Source of the DNA: Nymphaea colorata
Lineage: Eukaryota > Streptophyta > Magnoliopsida > Nymphaeales > Nymphaeaceae
Length of the DNA stretch: 64,000 bases
NCBI RefSeq assembly: GCF_008831285.2
Contig: NC_045145.1
Location: 14,028,040-14,092,039 of the forward strand
Reading direction: 5' to 3'
How positions within the stretch are numbered: the stretch's first letter is position 1; every line of letters starts with the position of its first letter. Positions 1 to 13,201 of the stretch are shown in pieces. The notes beneath the pieces are model-generated. The model was given only the letters and a program-made list of their open reading frames with translations, did no database searches and was not told the origin of the DNA. The position numbers and the translations under genes were made by a program.

Positions 1-875
1 TTTATATAACAAGACGGCTTCTGTCGTCAGGCTGTCAGACCACAAAGCGAAATTGTCTCGACCAATTTAAAGTTGCCCATTTGACTAGACTACTTACAAT
101 GAAAAAGGGGTTTCGAAGAAGGCACGCCGGATCTAATTGACATGAAATTAAATTTGGTGAATAAATTAATTAGAAGCTCTACTTAAGTCATGAAAGTCCA
201 GCCCTTTAGTTTAATTAAATATTAAGCACTTGGTGTCGGGTAAACATCGGCTGTTGATCTCTTCTGTCGAACAGCAACAGCAACGTCCGGTCCTTCCGAT
301 GCATAAAAGATGTTTATTATATGGAGAGATCCTGATTACAGTACTTTCTAAGCACTTAGCAAACAAAATGTCGTGCAAGAATGTAAGCACTGCTACCCTA
401 CTCATCATGATGGTCAGCGTCCGGTCTCTTGATTCAGTAGACAATGGGAAGCACAGAAAACATTTTGAATTTGAAGGGCTCGACGCTCTTTGAGATTTGT
501 TGTTTCCCCAAACCATGGCCCCCAAATAACGTTGGTATCGTAGTTTCAACAAAACCAGTCATGCTTTTAGACATATACAGCCTTAAATGAAATGAAAATA
601 CTGAGAGGAGATAGAGAAAGTACCGTTCTTCAAAAGTTTATGTCTCCGATCTCTTGCCAAATTTGCTGAATCTTAATTCGCTTGAGCTCCAGGGACCTCC
701 TCATGCGCCAAACGCTTCTATCTCTCTCTCTCCCACCGTCTTACGGAGGGTCCCTTTTCGCGAGGATTGATCCCTATAGATAGTTAAAGGTACTCTTTGA
801 CGGTCGATCACCTTAAATAGTTAAATATGTATAGTATTATTTAGGAGGTTAATTAAATAGGTTGCAAAAGAAGAA
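1..875. repeat. Duplicated segment, copy 1 (partner 14356-15228)
   Basis: This stretch is about 90 % identical by eye to 14356-15228 in the same orientation, with small indels. It begins at the window edge, so its true left end is unknown. The match fades after a shared block ending near 875. Inside it, a 41-codon plus-strand reading frame starts at 368 and stops with TGA near 491. In the partner copy the same frame reads through that position. I recognise no protein family on either strand, so this may be an old gene fragment, UTR sequence or part of a mobile element. Confidence 0.8.
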
Positions 876-1499
876 ATTATTCAAGTAGACGTGCTACAAC
901 TGGCCCCATCTAGACGAACACATTTCTAGGTTTTCATGTGGAAGACAGGAAAAGCAACCTGCGAACATTTTCTACTGTGAGGAAAAGATTTCCAAGATCT
1001 GGTTTCTTCAAAATGAATTTCTTCTAGTGCATTCATGGTGGTACTGCCACAATATTCAGTAACAGAAGATCTCAGACTTAGAAAACATTGCCTGTCAGGA
1101 TATGTCAATTTTCTAACTTGAGTCATGCAACGAAAATAAGGTTGATAGAGTTTGGCATCTTTCCGCAGTTCTATCCTTTAAGTGTCGCCATGTCGCCGAT
1201 TCTTCTATTGTAAAGCACGGCGTCGATATGGAAAACACAATCTTCTTTTGTCAAGTTTTATATTTTCCTGTTTTCACCAACATGTCAGTTAGCACCGTTG
1301 CCAACAATCACTGCTTCACCACCTTATCTTCGTTGGCTATGTCTCATCAGGCATTGTAATGACCAGCATCGGCTAAGGCTGTTGTGTTTGTTTTACTGCA
1401 GATCAGTGATTTGAGATCTTAAGATTTCTAAGGTCAGACCACTTCGTTCTTCACCTTAGATTTATGGTTTTTAATTTAGGCTAGCAACACGCAGTCTCG
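876..1499. other. Intergenic, nothing recognised
   Basis: No coding frame with family similarity, no RNA gene and no repeat shared with the rest of the window was seen here. The short frame at 926-1126 on the minus strand looks like chance. Confidence 0.5.
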
Positions 1500-2190
1500 A
1501 AACTAAAATCCAAAGCTATCAACTCCAACCTTAAAGACCTCATAACCGGTGGGGTGATTTTTTGTCCCACAAAACTGACATACCATTTGATTTTCGTAAC
1601 CATGACTTTCCTGTCCTTTTTCTGTCCTTGAGTCCACGGTCACTGCGGCCGCGACCATATCCACCATGGCCATGTCCAAGTTGAACAAACATGGCAATGG
1701 ACGATGAATCAAGTTGAATGGGACATTTCTTTAGAGAAGTTGAAGTAGCACTCTTGATTAAGAAGCAAGTCATAGAGCTCCGCAAATGTGGGCAGAGGTT
1801 TGAAGGTAGAGACCTTTGTAATAAAACTTTATAATCACACGGTAGCCCATTTAAAGTATGCATGCAGCACAATATCGGAGTCCGAAACAGTTTCATTTAA
1901 CAGCTTCAAGAGAGTCCACCAAAAATTTAATGTGATTAAAGAAGCATAATCTTGTCTTCCTTCTTGCTTTTTGTAAATCACGTAAAATATCAATATTGGA
2001 ATGAGATGCATGGGCCTTGGCCAACGGTGTCCATGCCTCTTGAGCTATATCATAGCATATAATTTGTGCAAGGAGGCTTCAACTGATTTTCCTTGATTTC
2101 TCAAATACAACTTAACTTGCTCCTGATTATAGATAGCGGAAACTCTTCCTTCAATACTTTTAACTCCGCTGCCAAGAGCTGTTGCTGCCC
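1500..2190 (-). pseudogene. Ty1/copia Gag relic
   Basis: Read on the minus strand in several frames, this gives recognisable pieces of a copia-type Gag. From high to low coordinates they are: a piece with the usual 'AWTPL' and 'LRDLQKAR' type spacing (about 1950-2080); a piece containing LNGLPCDYKVLL (about 1830-1870); a piece reading FAELYDLLLNQE (about 1735-1790); a Gly/Arg-rich linker; and a zinc knuckle near 1555-1600. The knuckle is of C-X2-C-X4-H-X4-C type, but its last Cys is replaced by Glu. At least two frameshifts separate the parts, and no protease, integrase or RT was seen nearby. It is a dead fragment of a retrotransposon. Confidence 0.72.
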
Positions 2191-4345
2191 TCGCAAGTGA
2201 TATATGGCGGTGAATTTGCCATAGCCACTAAAAATATTTATACCAGTGATTTATTTTTTATTTTTTTTGCAGATATCGATTTATATCGGCACTATCCCAC
2301 GCTGATTTTGTTCACTTCTAGCTTTCCTTTTCTTTAAGGAAACTTCCCATATAAAGCTGATGATGTTTACAATTTATTTGACATTGTGGTAGTCTCCAGC
2401 TACTGCTAAGAATAATATGTACAGATATATGCTAAGCAAAAACACGATATTTACAGCTATATACAAAAGAAGGAAGAATGATAATTACATAAAAAATTTG
2501 AAAATCACTTATCTGATCCATCATTATCCAGTCCAGTATCGGAAAGGAGCAAAGAAACTAAGCCAGACGACAAACCACCTGTGTTGATCGAAAAAAGAGA
2601 CAATGCATAGAAAATTCAATTGCCATAAAGCGAAGACCATCCTCTTAGATTAGATTGACATCATCACTTAAGCGCCCCATTATAGGAGCAAATTAAGATA
2701 GTTTCAGTACAATAGTGCAAATAACCTCGCAGTGTTCCTGTCGAGCACGACAACAATAGCCTTCTGCAACATTCATCGTGACTTTGACTGAGGAACCCAT
2801 CAGACCCATGGCTACCCACCGTACCATACCGAGGGGATGGCCTTCCATTCCATCTGAACCAACTGCATCAATGTTGAATTAACATGATCGCCTCCACATG
2901 GTCAGGTCACCACCATATTTATTGCCCTCAACCATCAAGTTTCAGCGTTCCGAACATCAAAGTGGAAAATGGCCTCCACAAAATTAACTGATCGCTTGAA
3001 GGTATGTGAGTAAAGAAAATTTTGCCTTCCGCACAAGAACGACAAACCAAGTCTATTAATTTGTAGTGCAACCTCCCCAAGAAGAAAGGTATGATCAGCT
3101 AAATTTATTGTTCAAAATACAACTATGATCACTAGGAATGTCGTGGGAACATCTGCATCTTTTCACATATTATAAAGAAACGGCGAACTCATTTTGGAAA
3201 AAGTTGAATCTGGAGAGGGAGGAGAGAGACAGAGCATGCACAGTGTCGACATTTTTTTGGGTATTTTAGTTATGAACACTTTCAGCATTATTCGCGGTTG
3301 AACGCGTGACATGCTCAGGGCGTGAACGTGGTTGATACGGTGCACCTTATATTATATTAAGGTGCATGCTAACGTGAAATTTTGTGCGCCAACATGGTTA
3401 ATGATGAAATTACCTTTATTCACACTAAAAAAAAAATTTACAAATAAATTTAGAAGTTGAAAAAAACTAAAAGACTACAATTTTTTTAAAAGAAAAATTA
3501 CCAAAATGTCCAATCTGCTCTTAGGTGGGACGTAAGTTGCATGTCCAATATCGCGAACTAACTCATGCACAGAAGTATAATTGGTACGTAAGTGGGTTCT
3601 TCCTGAAATTTGTGAAAAATAAAGCCATGATATATAGGTTAAGTACCGCTAATGGGCCCTTTAATTGGTAACCTAAGGAGAGAAAAGTAATCCATATTTG
3701 ATTTTGTTTTCATCTTGCGTCGATTCAGAATATCAAATTAGCAAGGCAACGTCGAATTCGTCCATGCTCGTCGTTGCTAATTATGTTGGTATGTCTTTTG
3801 CTATAAGAGAAAGGCCTCGTACTAAACTTTATTCATTTTCTAGATCGAAGACAACATGGAAGTGACCATGACGCTATAACGGCAAAAATGGAACGGTGAG
3901 AAGGAAAAGAAACTCCTCCCTACAAAAATTAAAATGTCCCTCACGCAACCCAACACCCACGGCGCTCTATAATGTTCTTGGTATATCTTGTTAAGGTGTT
4001 CCTGAAAAGAGTCTATCCTGATATATAGTCGTCTACGTGAGTAGCCATTATGATCAGTTTAAAAGACACCCTTTATTCCTCTGCCTCACGGAAGTGGGCT
4101 GGCGAGGATGCCGGACCACGTAACATTTTCTCTCTTTCTCCATACCTTGCTTTCATTCACAGCCGCCAAATGGCCTCATGAACAACCCAAAAACTCTATG
4201 ATCTAACTGAACTATCACCAAATGTACGATACGTTGCAGTGTACAGCCTGAATCCTGAAGTGTCTCATCATGATCATCCGTCTCTTTCCCACTTTGAAGC
4301 ATCACAGAAGATCCGAGGCTAAGCTTTCACGGTGTAGCGCTGAGC
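2191..4345. other. Intergenic and 3' flank of MATE gene A
   Basis: No gene was recognised. The part at about 3360-3540 is AT-rich and carries phrases such as 'accaaaatgtcc' and long A/T runs resembling 27055-27150 and 45700-45770, perhaps one old dispersed repeat. The last 150 bases resemble the 3' flank of gene C (about 24840-24990), which fits a shared 3' UTR of the A/C paralogue pair. Confidence 0.45.
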
Positions 4346-7300
4346 CTACTTGCCTGTCGAGTCTGGGACCTTCCATCTGTCCACTCGATGGTAGGCCTTC
4401 CGTGCCTGAAAACAAGTCAAATAAATACTTTAGTCAAAAGAGAAGCAACCGATACAAGACCACAAAAAAACTGGCCTGACACGACCGAGTTGCTTTGGTA
4501 ATTGGGTCTTAATTCCGTTTCAAAAGCTCGGAATAGATCCGCCATGAACAACCATTTCATGCTTGTTTACCAAAGGAATATTCTCTGTGGTTCACAACGC
4601 AAAGCTGAGTTGTATCTAAATTTAATCTGGTTTGACTTTTTTATCAACATTAGTTTCAGAAAGATGTGAAGTGGAGTGTAGCAGATGGGATTTTGAGGGT
4701 AGCTAGCCACCTCCTTCTCCCAATCACAGCGGATTGTGATAACACCGAGAATGATGGTCTGAACAGCAGTCCCGCCAATCATACCTCCCCAAATTCCCTG
4801 CACCACCAATTACAGCCTTTCGCATTAGAGTACTTACATTTGCAGACGGGGGACGTTCAGTAGAGAAGCTAAATCTATAAAGAGAAGTAAATAACTGAAA
4901 GAGGAAGGAAACATCGGGTGATCATAAGGAAGGGCGGAAGCACTGGTTATCTCAGGGGCACGCCATTGTGGAGTCTGACCAAGTCTGGTTGAACTGTGGA
5001 TTTGTCATCCAACGAGTCATAATAAGAAAGGTCCAAAGAGAAACAGTGAAGAAGAAGACTCACGGCAACGCCCAGGTGGAAGACCCAGCCTAGAACCGCG
5101 CCCACCGGAAGACCGATAATGTAGTAACAGCCCACGTTTATGTACGCCACAAAAGCTTGCCATCCCGAACCCACCGCTACACCTGATCAGAAAATAATAA
5201 TACAGACACACCCAACGTTACCCTAGACACAAAGAGTCTCTGTCTCTCTCTCTCTCTCTTTGATATACAAATATATGTCTGTGTGTGAGTGTGTCTGTAA
5301 AGAAGAAAAGAGAAGGGAAATTAGGGGAAGTAAATACCAGAGAGAATGGGCTGGACGCTGTTGAGAAGGATGGTGAAGGCGAGGAGAACGGCCAATTTGG
5401 AGGTGGCGGCGAGGACAACGGCGCTGGAGGTGAAGAGGAGCGCAAACTTGTTGTGAAGAATGACGATGAGGGCCCAGAAGAAGAGGCCGATGACTGTGGA
5501 GGTGAGCACCGACACGATGGTGGCGAACCTTGCGCCTTTGCCGTTGCCGGCGCCCAACTCGTTGCTCACCCTCACCCTGCAACCATCACCCACCAGCCAC
5601 CACGTCAATCCCACGCTTCTTTCCACGGTCCCACCCATTAAAGCCCTTTCCCATCCTACCACCCACCACACCCGTAGCCATTAAAGAGCTCTGGTTTCAT
5701 TTAATTTTGCTCGTAAAACATTCATATTTATATGGCAAAAGACCATGTGTTTTATTTTTACACCCAAGTTTTTGGACCGGAAGATGACGTCCATGTGAGT
5801 AACTTATCGACAGAATGCAAGCCGCTGATTGCCTATTAACGGTCAGTCAGCCTAATGTAAGTGAGGGTGCTCTCTCTTTTCCCCTTCGTCTACTGACTAA
5901 CTCAAGCTACCCTGTAACTTAAGATTACTTGGGTGGTAAAGAGAATAATGGACGCCCAAATGCTAAAAAGAAGACGATGAATGCAGAAAACCTTCACAGA
6001 TCGAGACGGATTCAAAATATGGCTACCCATGTGGGTTACTGTTGAGAAAAAAACTTGATTATCCACTTATGTTTGCAAGAAACTGTACCACTGGCACAGT
6101 TGCACCAAGAATACATTAATTAATATCATTTGTTGAACCGCCGGCATCAATCGTAAGTTGGCAAACAAGTGGTCGCATAGTTGGTGAGTGTTTTTTAAGT
6201 AGTAAGTACACTAATTACTCGTGCAATCACACACACGCACACACATTTATGTAGATTTTTTTTTTTTCATTTTTATTATTGAAAAAATAGGTTGCATGAG
6301 TTTACGTACATCTACTTCCTTTTTTAGCAGATGACCACATGGATTCATTTGAACGAGTAGCATATTTATATAATTCTAAAATTTAAAAACAAAAACATTA
6401 ATATATTTAAAAAATAAAAGGAAAATACCATATGAACGTGATGCACTTGTATCTACTAGTGAATCAAAATCGACGTGCGATTGACTGGAACTAAAGCCAA
6501 TCGGCTCAGACCAATTGTATCGAATTAAAGCTCTTTATTTGGACCTTCCCCTTTAACCCCTTGACCAGGATGGTAAAGCTACTGACGGCACCAACCCCGA
6601 AGGAACCGGTGGGCTTTCTTTGGCCTTTACGGCGACTCAAATGGGTTACCATTTGCTCCACCACAATATTTTGACTGGTTGGTGGACTGTGAGGTATTCC
6701 TATGGTTGGACGTCGCCCCTTCTTTTCTCAGTGGGATTTATGGCACGTCCGGCACCAGAGACTGCTCTAGAATTTTAATGCCACACATGTGAACAATTTA
6801 TAGTGGGCATTACGTACTGATCAACATTGCGTTCTAACTTCTAAGATTTACGGTTCTGGATTTTGATAATCTTTGTCCTATAATTAATCTCTCTTTATAA
6901 TATGTTTTGACCGTCCCATTTGTATCCCTAAACCTTGAGTACCGCAGATAGCTAGAGTATACATGAGTCAGGGACGTTTGAATAATTCAAATTCAAAATT
7001 CATGCGTCTGATATGGATTTAATGTGGCAAAAGATTAATAGTAAAATCTATGGCTCGTCAAACTTAGGTCAGAAATAAGATCCCCACTTGAAATCCGGTT
7101 CATCCTATTGGCTAGAGCCCATGTGATATGTATCTACAGAGCGATTTGGAGAACAACAGACCGCCTGATCTCATTGATAAGAGAGGGGCCGCCCACATTC
7201 AATTAACGCTTACTTCACTCGAGTCGAGAACGGGCACATCAAGTGTTCAAGAAGGGCTTCCTTTTCAAGGTTTCTAGCTATTATGCTTTCCTGCAAGTCC

Positions 7301-8690
7301 GAACACACTTGCCAGAAAACAAAATAAATGAATGAGGGCCAGTAAGGGAAAACGTACCCGGTTCCAGCAAAGAAGGCAAGTGGAATCATCATTTCCCACC
7401 CGTTTATGTTCATGCTGATCATTTAACGACAAAACCGTCACTAAATTAGGCTACAGCGAAATCAGCACCTCCCAATGAATGTAGAAAATTGATGCACGTA
7501 ATTAGATGAGGTGGTGGTTTTTATTACCATATAGAAAGTGCATCCAGGGCAATCTCTGCGTCGCTCATGTTTCCCGTCAGGATTACCAAAATCCTGTAAT
7601 ACCAATTCTCCAAACTGCGACATTCGTGAAACACAATTAGAAAGTAAAATAAGAACCGACACTAGAAGGAAGAAAAAGGAAGAAGATGAAGAAAGAAGAG
7701 AAGAAAGCAGACCATAGCATAACTCCCGAAGCTATGGAAAGCTTTGTGAATTCCCAAAGACCCATTAACCCCTGCCATGACAGGCCGGTCCACGTCTCAG
7801 GACAGCCGCCGCAGACGGTGTAGAGAAGCTGGCAGATAGGTGGCACCCACCAGCCGATGTTGAGCGCCACGGCCGCACCGACGAGGCCGAAGCCGAAGTA
7901 GGAAATGAGAAGCCAGCTCAAGAAGATGTGTATCAGCAGCGCGGTTCCTGCGATCCAGGCGATGATCATGTTCTTCAGCTGGCATTGAAGGAACCGCTGC
8001 ATCGGGAACAATAAGACGAAGCTGAACTGCTGAGGTATGAGCAACAGAGAGATCCATCCGGCGAGTTCGGCGATCTCGTCCGTCTCGCCGACCAGTTTGA
8101 GGATGGGAGTGGCCAGAAAGTAGGTGGGCAGCAGAAGGAGAGCGCACAAGAACAAGACGACGAAGGATCGCTGCATATAAATCCCCAGCATGGGGTACTT
8201 CCTCGCGCCGTATGCTTGGCCGCACAGCGTCTCCAGAGCACTAGCCATGCCGAACTGCACATGCCCATGAGATGCAGAACAATACTGTAAGAATTGTGTC
8301 ATTCTACATGCAGGGAAGTAATTGGAGTGGAGATAGAGAGGGAGGGGAGAAGAACTGCACCAAGAAGCCGAAATTGAATCCGACGACGACGGTGGTGGCT
8401 ATGGAGATGGCGGCGAGCTCGAGGTCGCCGAGATGGCCGACGAAAGCCTGAGTGATGACGTTCATCCCGTACATGGAGATCCGGGTGAAGATGGAGGGGC
8501 CGACTATCCTCCATAGCTTCTTCGATTCGATCCACGTCCGTTGGAGCAGCGGCGCTTCTTCTGGTTCCTCTGCTGGATGGTCGAGGTGATTTTGCTGCTG
8601 TTCTGGTGGGCGGAGGCTGCCATTGACGGGAGGACCTTGCTCCAGGAGAGGAGTCCTCAGCCCTTCTTCCGCCATATGCGACTGTGCCAT
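4346..8690 (-). CDS. MATE/DETOXIFICATION efflux transporter, gene A (8 exons)
   Basis: A predicted multidrug and toxic compound extrusion transporter, a polytopic membrane protein (family norm 12 helices) that exchanges protons for small organic molecules. Whether it acts at the plasma membrane or tonoplast cannot be told. Exons (minus): 8361-8690, 7713-8254, 7528-7614, 7358-7414, 5338-5576, 5064-5182, 4711-4797, 4346-4405. All joins are GT-AG, in frame, giving 506 aa. The N-terminal tail (about 1-55) is polar. Family landmarks are [10 protein letters not shown] (exon 1), [11 protein letters not shown] (about 117-127), [11 protein letters not shown], the split-codon CLENWYY (291-297), [12 protein letters not shown] (320-331), [11 protein letters not shown] (340-350) and [16 protein letters not shown]. 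The ATG at 8690 was chosen because gene C has the matching [10 protein letters not shown] start; an in-frame ATG lies at 8675. The closest named relatives I recall are plant DTX21-DTX28; the exact subgroup is unverified. Exons 1, 2 and 5 are GC-rich. Confidence 0.93.
5577..7357 (-). other. Intron 4 of MATE gene A, expanded (1.78 kb)
   Basis: The same intron is 267 bases in paralogue C. The extra sequence is AT-rich and includes a short CA repeat near 6228-6246. I recognise no transposon ends or coding remnants in it. Confidence 0.7.
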
Positions 8691-11600
8691 CGCGACCAGG
8701 ACCAGTAGTTGCCTATCGGCCGTGAGGAGGAAAAGTCGGTTAGAGAGACACAAGAGAGAGAGGGAGGAATGGGCGTTTCCCGATACCCCTCACCATAAAC
8801 ATATGGCCGGAGGACATTGGAGAATAAATAAGAACATGATCCATATTCGACAATAATTTACAATACCATGGATCTATATGTAAGGACATATATGTCATTT
8901 TATATAAATTTGAGTTTGCCCTAATTCTTATGTTTTGTGGATGGCCGCCGCTGGTGAGTGTGTGTACTGTGTGTTCATCTAAGAAAGAGAATACAAGAGA
9001 TTTGTGCGACCGTGGACGTAGGAGATTATTGCTTCGAACCACGTAAATAGTTCCTAACAATATGCATTTAATTACAATATTTCAAACTTTTTTTTTTTGA
9101 CATTTTCTTGATCGGTGCTCATCTTTCATAGCTAAGCTAGATTAGATTTGATGCCTTGATCTGATCTCTAGTATTTCTGGGAGCATGAAGTAATGCTATG
9201 AGGAAATGGACTGAGATCGACGAAACTAAGAGCAATTGCAAAAGTGAAGGCAGACTAGAGTAGGCCAGGGAAGAGCGAGTAGTCAGTAATGAAAAGCTTG
9301 GATGCACGTCTCCCTTTCTTTCTGGCATCCTGTTTTTTCTAAGAACATCGGTTCCCTCAGAGCCGGCCTTTTACAGGGTGCCTTTCACCTACTCTCGCCC
9401 GCCCAAGCACGTGCACAGCTTCCCAACCCAACCGAAGGTGCACAAACACCGACACAGTTTCATACATGGAAAAAGGGGCGGCCTTTGGCCCTAAACCATC
9501 TGAACCTTTACGAGTAAAAGGGAAAGAAGAAGAAGAAAGATTCGGAATTCGGTCTCTCGCTAAGGCGATGGTGTCCTCTCCCACTCACCTGAAGCAACTG
9601 GAGTTTCCAAATAACTGTTTGATAAAAAAAAAAAATGAAAACTATCATTTTGAAGAATTGTCGAGAGAAAAGTGATACAAACAACAATGTGATAATTTGT
9701 TGTAAAATCATCTCTCTCTTCCTTGGAATTAATAAACATAGTAAACTGTACGCTTCAAACCATTAGTTGCTCTCCAGTTTTTCTAGCAAGACATGCATTT
9801 GCTCTCAAGGCATTATAAAAGGAATAAATTAACTCTCATATAAACATCTGATGTTGTATAATTGACCTTCCGTGTCTTTATTAGGAAAATTGCGGCAGTT
9901 TTGTGTTCCCTAGGGATAAAAAAAAAACGACAAATCAAGCGTAGGTCATCTTTAATTTTGTCTCCATGATATATATGTGTATATATATGCCATTCGCTGC
10001 ATAACTTCTTAAGAACAGATCGAGCGGGTGTAAATCACAGGTTTGGGTCGGCAACACTGTCCACTTTATGTATAGGTCTCGTGGTTAGATGTATATGAAT
10101 CCCCTATTTTTGATTGCTGTTACTATATAATGAACTTAAATTGTTCAAAAGCTTTAGTGTCCAAAAAATATGTGAAAGTAGGGATGCCAATTCATCAAAT
10201 TCGAATTAGATGTACTCTTAATGATATCCACTTTTTTCAAATGTTCAAATGTTAGGATTGTAATTGAGATGGCAAAACAAATGAAGAAAAGTCATAACTA
10301 AATGTAAATATGAAACCAGAATTTATAATCCGAATCCAATACAAATCTGATACTTTAATTTATATCCAAATTTGACTTTTAAGCCGAATTCATTTAACTT
10401 TTGCAATGTAAGGGCATTGAATATAGAATATTCATTTACAACTAAATCTGATTTGTTCAGATGTCATTTCTTCAATCAAAGTCTGATAAAATTTCTTAAT
10501 TGAATATTCAGATTCTTTTAAAATAACTTGATGAAATATCCAATCCAAATCAAATATATTGAAATCCTTATCCCTATAAAAAAAGTTAGCTGGCAACTTA
10601 CAAGCCAAAAAAACCACAAATGTCAAACAATTATATAAGATCTCATCTACTCATGGGATTTTTGTTTGAGGCTTCCAATTTTTGGACGTTCTTAGTCTTA
10701 GTCGATCAATAGGGTTGAATTCGATAGAAGACAACTTGACAGCACCAAAAAGGACATTCAACGGTACATTAAAAGCGATAGCGTGCTGAGCATTAAAAGA
10801 AAGCTGACATATTTTCTTGTTTACATTTTCCTTTTTAAACTTCACCTAATTAGATTTCTAGGGCAAACTAAAAGCATTGATAGACTTGTTAAGTAAATTC
10901 ATGTGCAGTTTGTGTAAACCATAAATACATCCTACTTTAGCTGACGTTGCTTTTCTTGATGTCACCATGAAAGAAAGAAAGAAAGAGATGTGTATGGTGT
11001 ACACGCATTCTTTTCAAGTCCCAAAAATAATGAATGTTGTCAATATTTATTGTATCCTGGATCGTATTATCCCTTGATTGGATGGATTATAAGGAATGTG
11101 TGGGCCAAAATTAATCAGTTCCGACGCAATTAGGCGGTCAATGATGTCTGGTTCCGATGTCGCTGCCGGAAAGATGAAAAATGCTACGTGGGGCCCTTAT
11201 AAGGCTACAGACTTTAGTGGTCGACCCTGTTCATTGTCTGACTCAATAATCATTGGTTCGGTGAAGTTTTAAAGAGAAGGTACTTTTTACTTTTACTTAC
11301 TTCCTGATAAGAGCGCTCTCGATATAGTAGCCCCCTAAAAAACAAAAAAAAACACTGGAGCTCCCTTCTTTTTCCTCTAATTATTTTGTCATTTTCATAT
11401 TTCAATAAAAAAATGGATTCTTTTACCTATGTAGAAGAAAAAAAAACAAATTTTTATGGTAATTTATAATTCAATGTGATTTTTTCAAAGAAATCACCTC
11501 AACAGGCCGAAGCCCCTTTCTTTTCTCCCGTGAGCTAATTTGGGATTTAGATGGAGATTGGTATATTCATCAAGTAAAGCCAATGTTTAAAGTCTAGAAA

Positions 11601-11999
11601 AATACTAGCTTGATAAATATAAAGCTTTAATTTGTAATTTAAAGTGAACCGCAAGAAATCCTATCACCCACTCTGTCCTGCACGCACAACCTACGTTGTT
11701 TTAACCCTCATGATTAAGTTGTTGATGTAAATTAGAAAAGAGAGAATGAATTCCCTTCCACGTTGATGCATTCGATTCTCACTACTGAAGGCAAGGACTG
11801 GTAATTACCCTTGGGAAAAATTATAGAAACTCAGATGCACCAAACTTTGTTGTTGACAAAAGAAACCCTTCAAGAAATTTCTAAAAAAAACATTAATTTT
11901 TCAAATAAATGACAAAACTTTAAAGACAATAACTATCTTTATTGTTGGCAAGAGAAACAGCAGTTGTTATGTTAGGAGGTCATTTCATAATCATTTATA
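8691..11999. other. 5' flank of gene A and intergenic, no gene recognised
   Basis: The 5' flank of gene A is pyrimidine-rich on its coding strand (about 8730-8765). Beyond it, the sequence is AT-rich. The stretch 10150-10600 has repeated phrases of the 'aaatccgaatcc' and 'caaatctgat' kind, typical of old non-coding plant repeats, and resembles 52130-52450 in style. No family-level protein similarity was seen. Confidence 0.45.
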
Positions 12000-13164
12000 C
12001 CAAAAATAATGGTTTTAATGAATAAACAGTTGTTTAAAGTCAAACAACATGATAAGGTTTTGGGAATCGGCACTCGGTACCCGGGCTGATAGGGCCCGAG
12101 TTCGAACACTAAAAACCAGTCTGAAGGCCATAACGTACCAGGCCGGCCAAAGTCAGTCCGATTCGATTCGATATGTTTTTATATATTATTTTTATTTTAA
12201 TAATGATATCTATTTTATCATCAAAAACTTTTTATTTTATATTTTAAAAATATTTTTTATTGTAACTAGGTTAGACTGGGCCACACCCAAGTTCAGGTTT
12301 TGTCGTAGGACCCAAATTACGCACAAAGTTTAGTATCTACATTTTAAATTGCATAAGTCCAACGATTTATTATTTGCCGAAATAATATATAGGCGCCTTT
12401 TCATAAATGTTTTCCTCGACTTCTTAAAAGCCCCCAGCGAACAAATAACTAATTTTTATTTTAAGGTTTTTCCAATTGAATTTGAGGCTTTCTTGATTCA
12501 GGTCATACTTTTCAGTTCGACTGCCAAAAGAAGTTCATAATGAAGCCATTACATTTGAAATCTTTTAAAATGTATGTCTTTCTAGTGTGGTACCTTTAAT
12601 TGTAAAGGTACTTTCATTTTCGTAGACAACTTTATTGTAGCTTATTTTTTCAGCAAAAAATACAAAAAAACCACTTAAATTTTTGACAAATAACTAATTA
12701 TTGCTTAATTATTAGGGTTCAACAAATAGGGTGCTCAATTTTTTATTTTCTTTTTTTTTTTGAAGAACTGCAAGGAACAAAAAAAGTGGACGAGTAATTT
12801 ACACCCATCCCTCCATTGCATGCCCAGAACAAATAACCACCTCCGTGTTCGCTGAACTGAAAAAGTGAAAATGGACGGCAGAAATTTTCATTTCGTGGGG
12901 AAGGCTTTAATTGCAATCCTAAAGGAGGTCTTGAATTGGTTCAGCTATCTCAGGCTATTCTAGTTTAAAACTCAATCCAACTAAGTTAACGAGACAACTA
13001 TAAGCCGACCCGCTGTCAGACCCATCTCCATTAGTCAAATGAACCATTAATCGTATACTCGCACGAGTCATCTAGGCTGTTGTATCATAGTAACTAACTT
13101 GTTTTCATTTATCTGCATTTTAAAGTTTCATGTCAATTATATCGATTCATGAGCAAAAGCCAAC

Positions 13165-13166
<2 letters not shown>
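12000..13166. other. Intergenic, AT-rich, no gene recognised
   Basis: A GC-rich island at 12057-12165 stands out from its surroundings, but its reading frame does not resemble a known protein. The rest is low-complexity AT-rich sequence. Confidence 0.4.

Positions 13167-13200
<34 letters not shown>
13167..13200. repeat. (TA)17 microsatellite
   Basis: A perfect run of TA dinucleotides, 34 bases long, in AT-rich intergenic DNA. Confidence 0.95.

Positions 13201-13201
<1 letters not shown>

Noticed and set aside
637..704. Minus-strand start resembling a MADS-box beginning (MRRSLELKRIK)
   Set aside because: Only about ten residues look similar, the frame stops after about 24 codons in both duplicate copies, and no following MADS sequence exists.
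5285..5641. Long Glu/Gly-rich plus-strand frame
   Set aside because: It is the antisense shadow of GC-rich exon 5 of MATE gene A; the same shadow appears at 27599-27904 opposite gene C.
7797..8268. Arg/Ser-rich minus-strand frames over exon 2 of gene A
   Set aside because: Alternative frames of the real MATE exon; the true frame carries all family motifs.
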